From assembly GCF_024362695.1 (NCBI RefSeq), contig NC_065426.1, forward strand, positions 11,066,236-11,130,235: 64,000 nt of DNA. The letters are read 5' to 3'. Below, piece by piece: positions 63,296-64,000 of this stretch. Source of the DNA: Pectinophora gossypiella (lineage: Eukaryota > Arthropoda > Insecta > Lepidoptera > Gelechiidae). The notes beneath the pieces were generated by a model that saw only the letters and a program-made list of their open reading frames with translations, was not told where the DNA came from and did not search any database. The position numbers were made by a program, and so were the translations under genes. The stretch's first letter is position 1. Each line of letters starts with the position of its first letter.

Positions 63296-63353
63296 GTTAG
63301 AAGGCCAGACAGGCAGTCGCTTCAGCAAAAACCCGCGCCTGTCACATCTTCAG
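63296..63353 (+). other. Candidate 58-nt internal exon
   Basis: Strong acceptor (TTTTCTGTTTTTTCCCAACAG) is not quoted in full: its tract spans 63277-63295. Strong donor CAG|GTTAGT at 63354. Two frames are open: VRRPDRQSLQQKPAPVTSS and, one base later, LEGQTGSRFSKNPRLSHLQ. I recognise neither. The gene would be on the + strand beyond Rx; it could also be a UTR exon. GC content is above the surroundings. Confidence 0.35.
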
Positions 63354-63359
63354 GTTAGT

Positions 63360-63480
63360 TTTTATTTATTTATTTATTTTCATGGGATAATAAACAATTA
63401 TACATGATATATTAACAATAGGATATTTTCACATAAGTACATGTACAATCAAGCACATTATCCACGTATTAGATAAGTCG
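63360..63480 (+). repeat. Interspersed repeat, copy without SINE
   Basis: TTATTTATTTATTTTCATGG, GATAATAAACAATTATAC and ATATTTTCACATAAGTACAT match the sequence flanking the SINE-B at 56629-56966. Confidence 0.65.
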
Positions 63481-63525
63481 ACCTCGGAGAAAAGCGATAA
63501 GGCTGAGGAGACGCATTTAAAAGAT

Positions 63526-63998
63526 TTATTTATTTATTGAGTACAACTACATCATATTATATATAAAACATTCACAAGTAATACAATTAATAAAAATAAG
63601 ACTTATATATATGACAATTACAGTGTACATAGCATCTACAAATTAGTAATAAAATTAACACAGCAGTCTCTACTTATTTAAATATGAATAAAATATGAAA
63701 GTAAAGTAGAATAAAAAAAATATATATAATGAATTTATGAATTTACTTATTACTTACTATAATTAGAATTTGTACTTAAGTATTTCAGGACATTTCTCAC
63801 AAATCTTGAATGAGTGTCATGGAACACATCAAGGTTTTCAACGCGACCATTGGCGAAATTGTATTGGTTTAAAATTCTAGTCATCGGTGATTGCAAACCC
63901 AAGTTTGTTTTAGACGGAGGGGTGTAAAAGATGTTTTTAATTTTACATCGAGGATATTTATAGGGAATTTTGAGTGAAACTCTGTTAAGTAGGTGATC
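63526..63998 (-). pseudogene. LINE 3' end running off the window
   Basis: On the - strand, 63998-63750 is an uninterrupted 82-codon frame with no internal stop: DHLLNRVSLKIPYKYPRCKI, KNIFYTPPSKTNLGLQSPMT, RILNQYNFANGRVENLDVFH and DTHSRFVRNVLKYLS, ending at the stop 63750-63752. The 'NLG..SP..R......N' pattern is a common C-terminal signature of Jockey/CR1-type LINE reverse transcriptases. An AT-rich 3' UTR follows to a TTTATTTATTT tail at ~63526. The rest of the element lies beyond 64000, so its integrity is unknown. Confidence 0.72.
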
Positions 63999-64000
63999 GC

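Noticed and set aside
35601..64000. Exons of hbn or otp, neighbours of Rx in the conserved insect cluster
   Set aside because: I looked for homeodomain (WFQNRR) and OAR-like peptides on both strands and found none beyond Rx.

Overview
Eukaryotic, insect DNA, almost certainly Lepidoptera. The only gene I can name is the 3' end of the retinal homeobox gene Rx, on the + strand: exon 34935-35100 carries the end of the homeodomain, and exon 35434-35600 carries the OAR tail and the stop. The rest is AT-rich, intron-like or intergenic DNA packed with tRNA-derived SINEs, LINE 3' ends and foldback MITEs of a moth or butterfly type. There are no operons, CRISPR arrays or free-standing tRNA genes. Genus cannot be fixed from the sequence alone.

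Layout. 1-21828: repeat-rich DNA, possibly inside a very long 5' intron of Rx (no 5' homeobox half was found). 21829-26045: a young, 5'-truncated Jockey-type LINE on the - strand with an uninterrupted 970-aa endonuclease/reverse transcriptase, a gag-like ORF with three zinc knuckles, a 67-nt A tail and an exact 11-bp target-site duplication. 26057-34934: quieter DNA with CRE/CCAAT-like patches and two MITEs. 34935-36780: Rx end and 3' UTR. 36800-64000: dense SINE/LINE territory with nested insertions, a minisatellite born inside a SINE, and one convincing but unidentified 58-nt exon (63296-63353). The - strand LINE at the right edge runs out of the window.

Repeat names used here (my own labels). 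SINE-A: tRNA head, shared core, AAG tail. SINE-B: same head and core, but a 3' end like an RTE-type LINE. SINE-C: tRNA-like A box fused to a 5S rRNA-like segment, the same core, and an RTE-like 3' end. SINE-D: different tRNA head, tail ending in the motif CTCTGACTACCCCAATTGGG. SINE-J: repeat ending GGGATTACGGGCGTGAGTTT. RTE1: LINE whose protein ends HRQERGS or HRQERSS. RTE2: LINE whose protein ends EAYVQQWASYG or a close variant. LINE-E, -I, -N, -T, -V: other LINE 3' ends. MITE-K: foldback element with TIR starting CAGGAGGTTAAAAAGG.

How it fits together. LINEs supply the retrotransposition machinery. SINE-B and SINE-C carry the same terminal sequence as RTE2, so they are probably copied by it, while their Pol III heads differ. 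Several copies show target-site duplications and insert into one another, so relative ages can be read. Fragments of SINE-D and SINE-A make up about two thirds of the last Rx intron.
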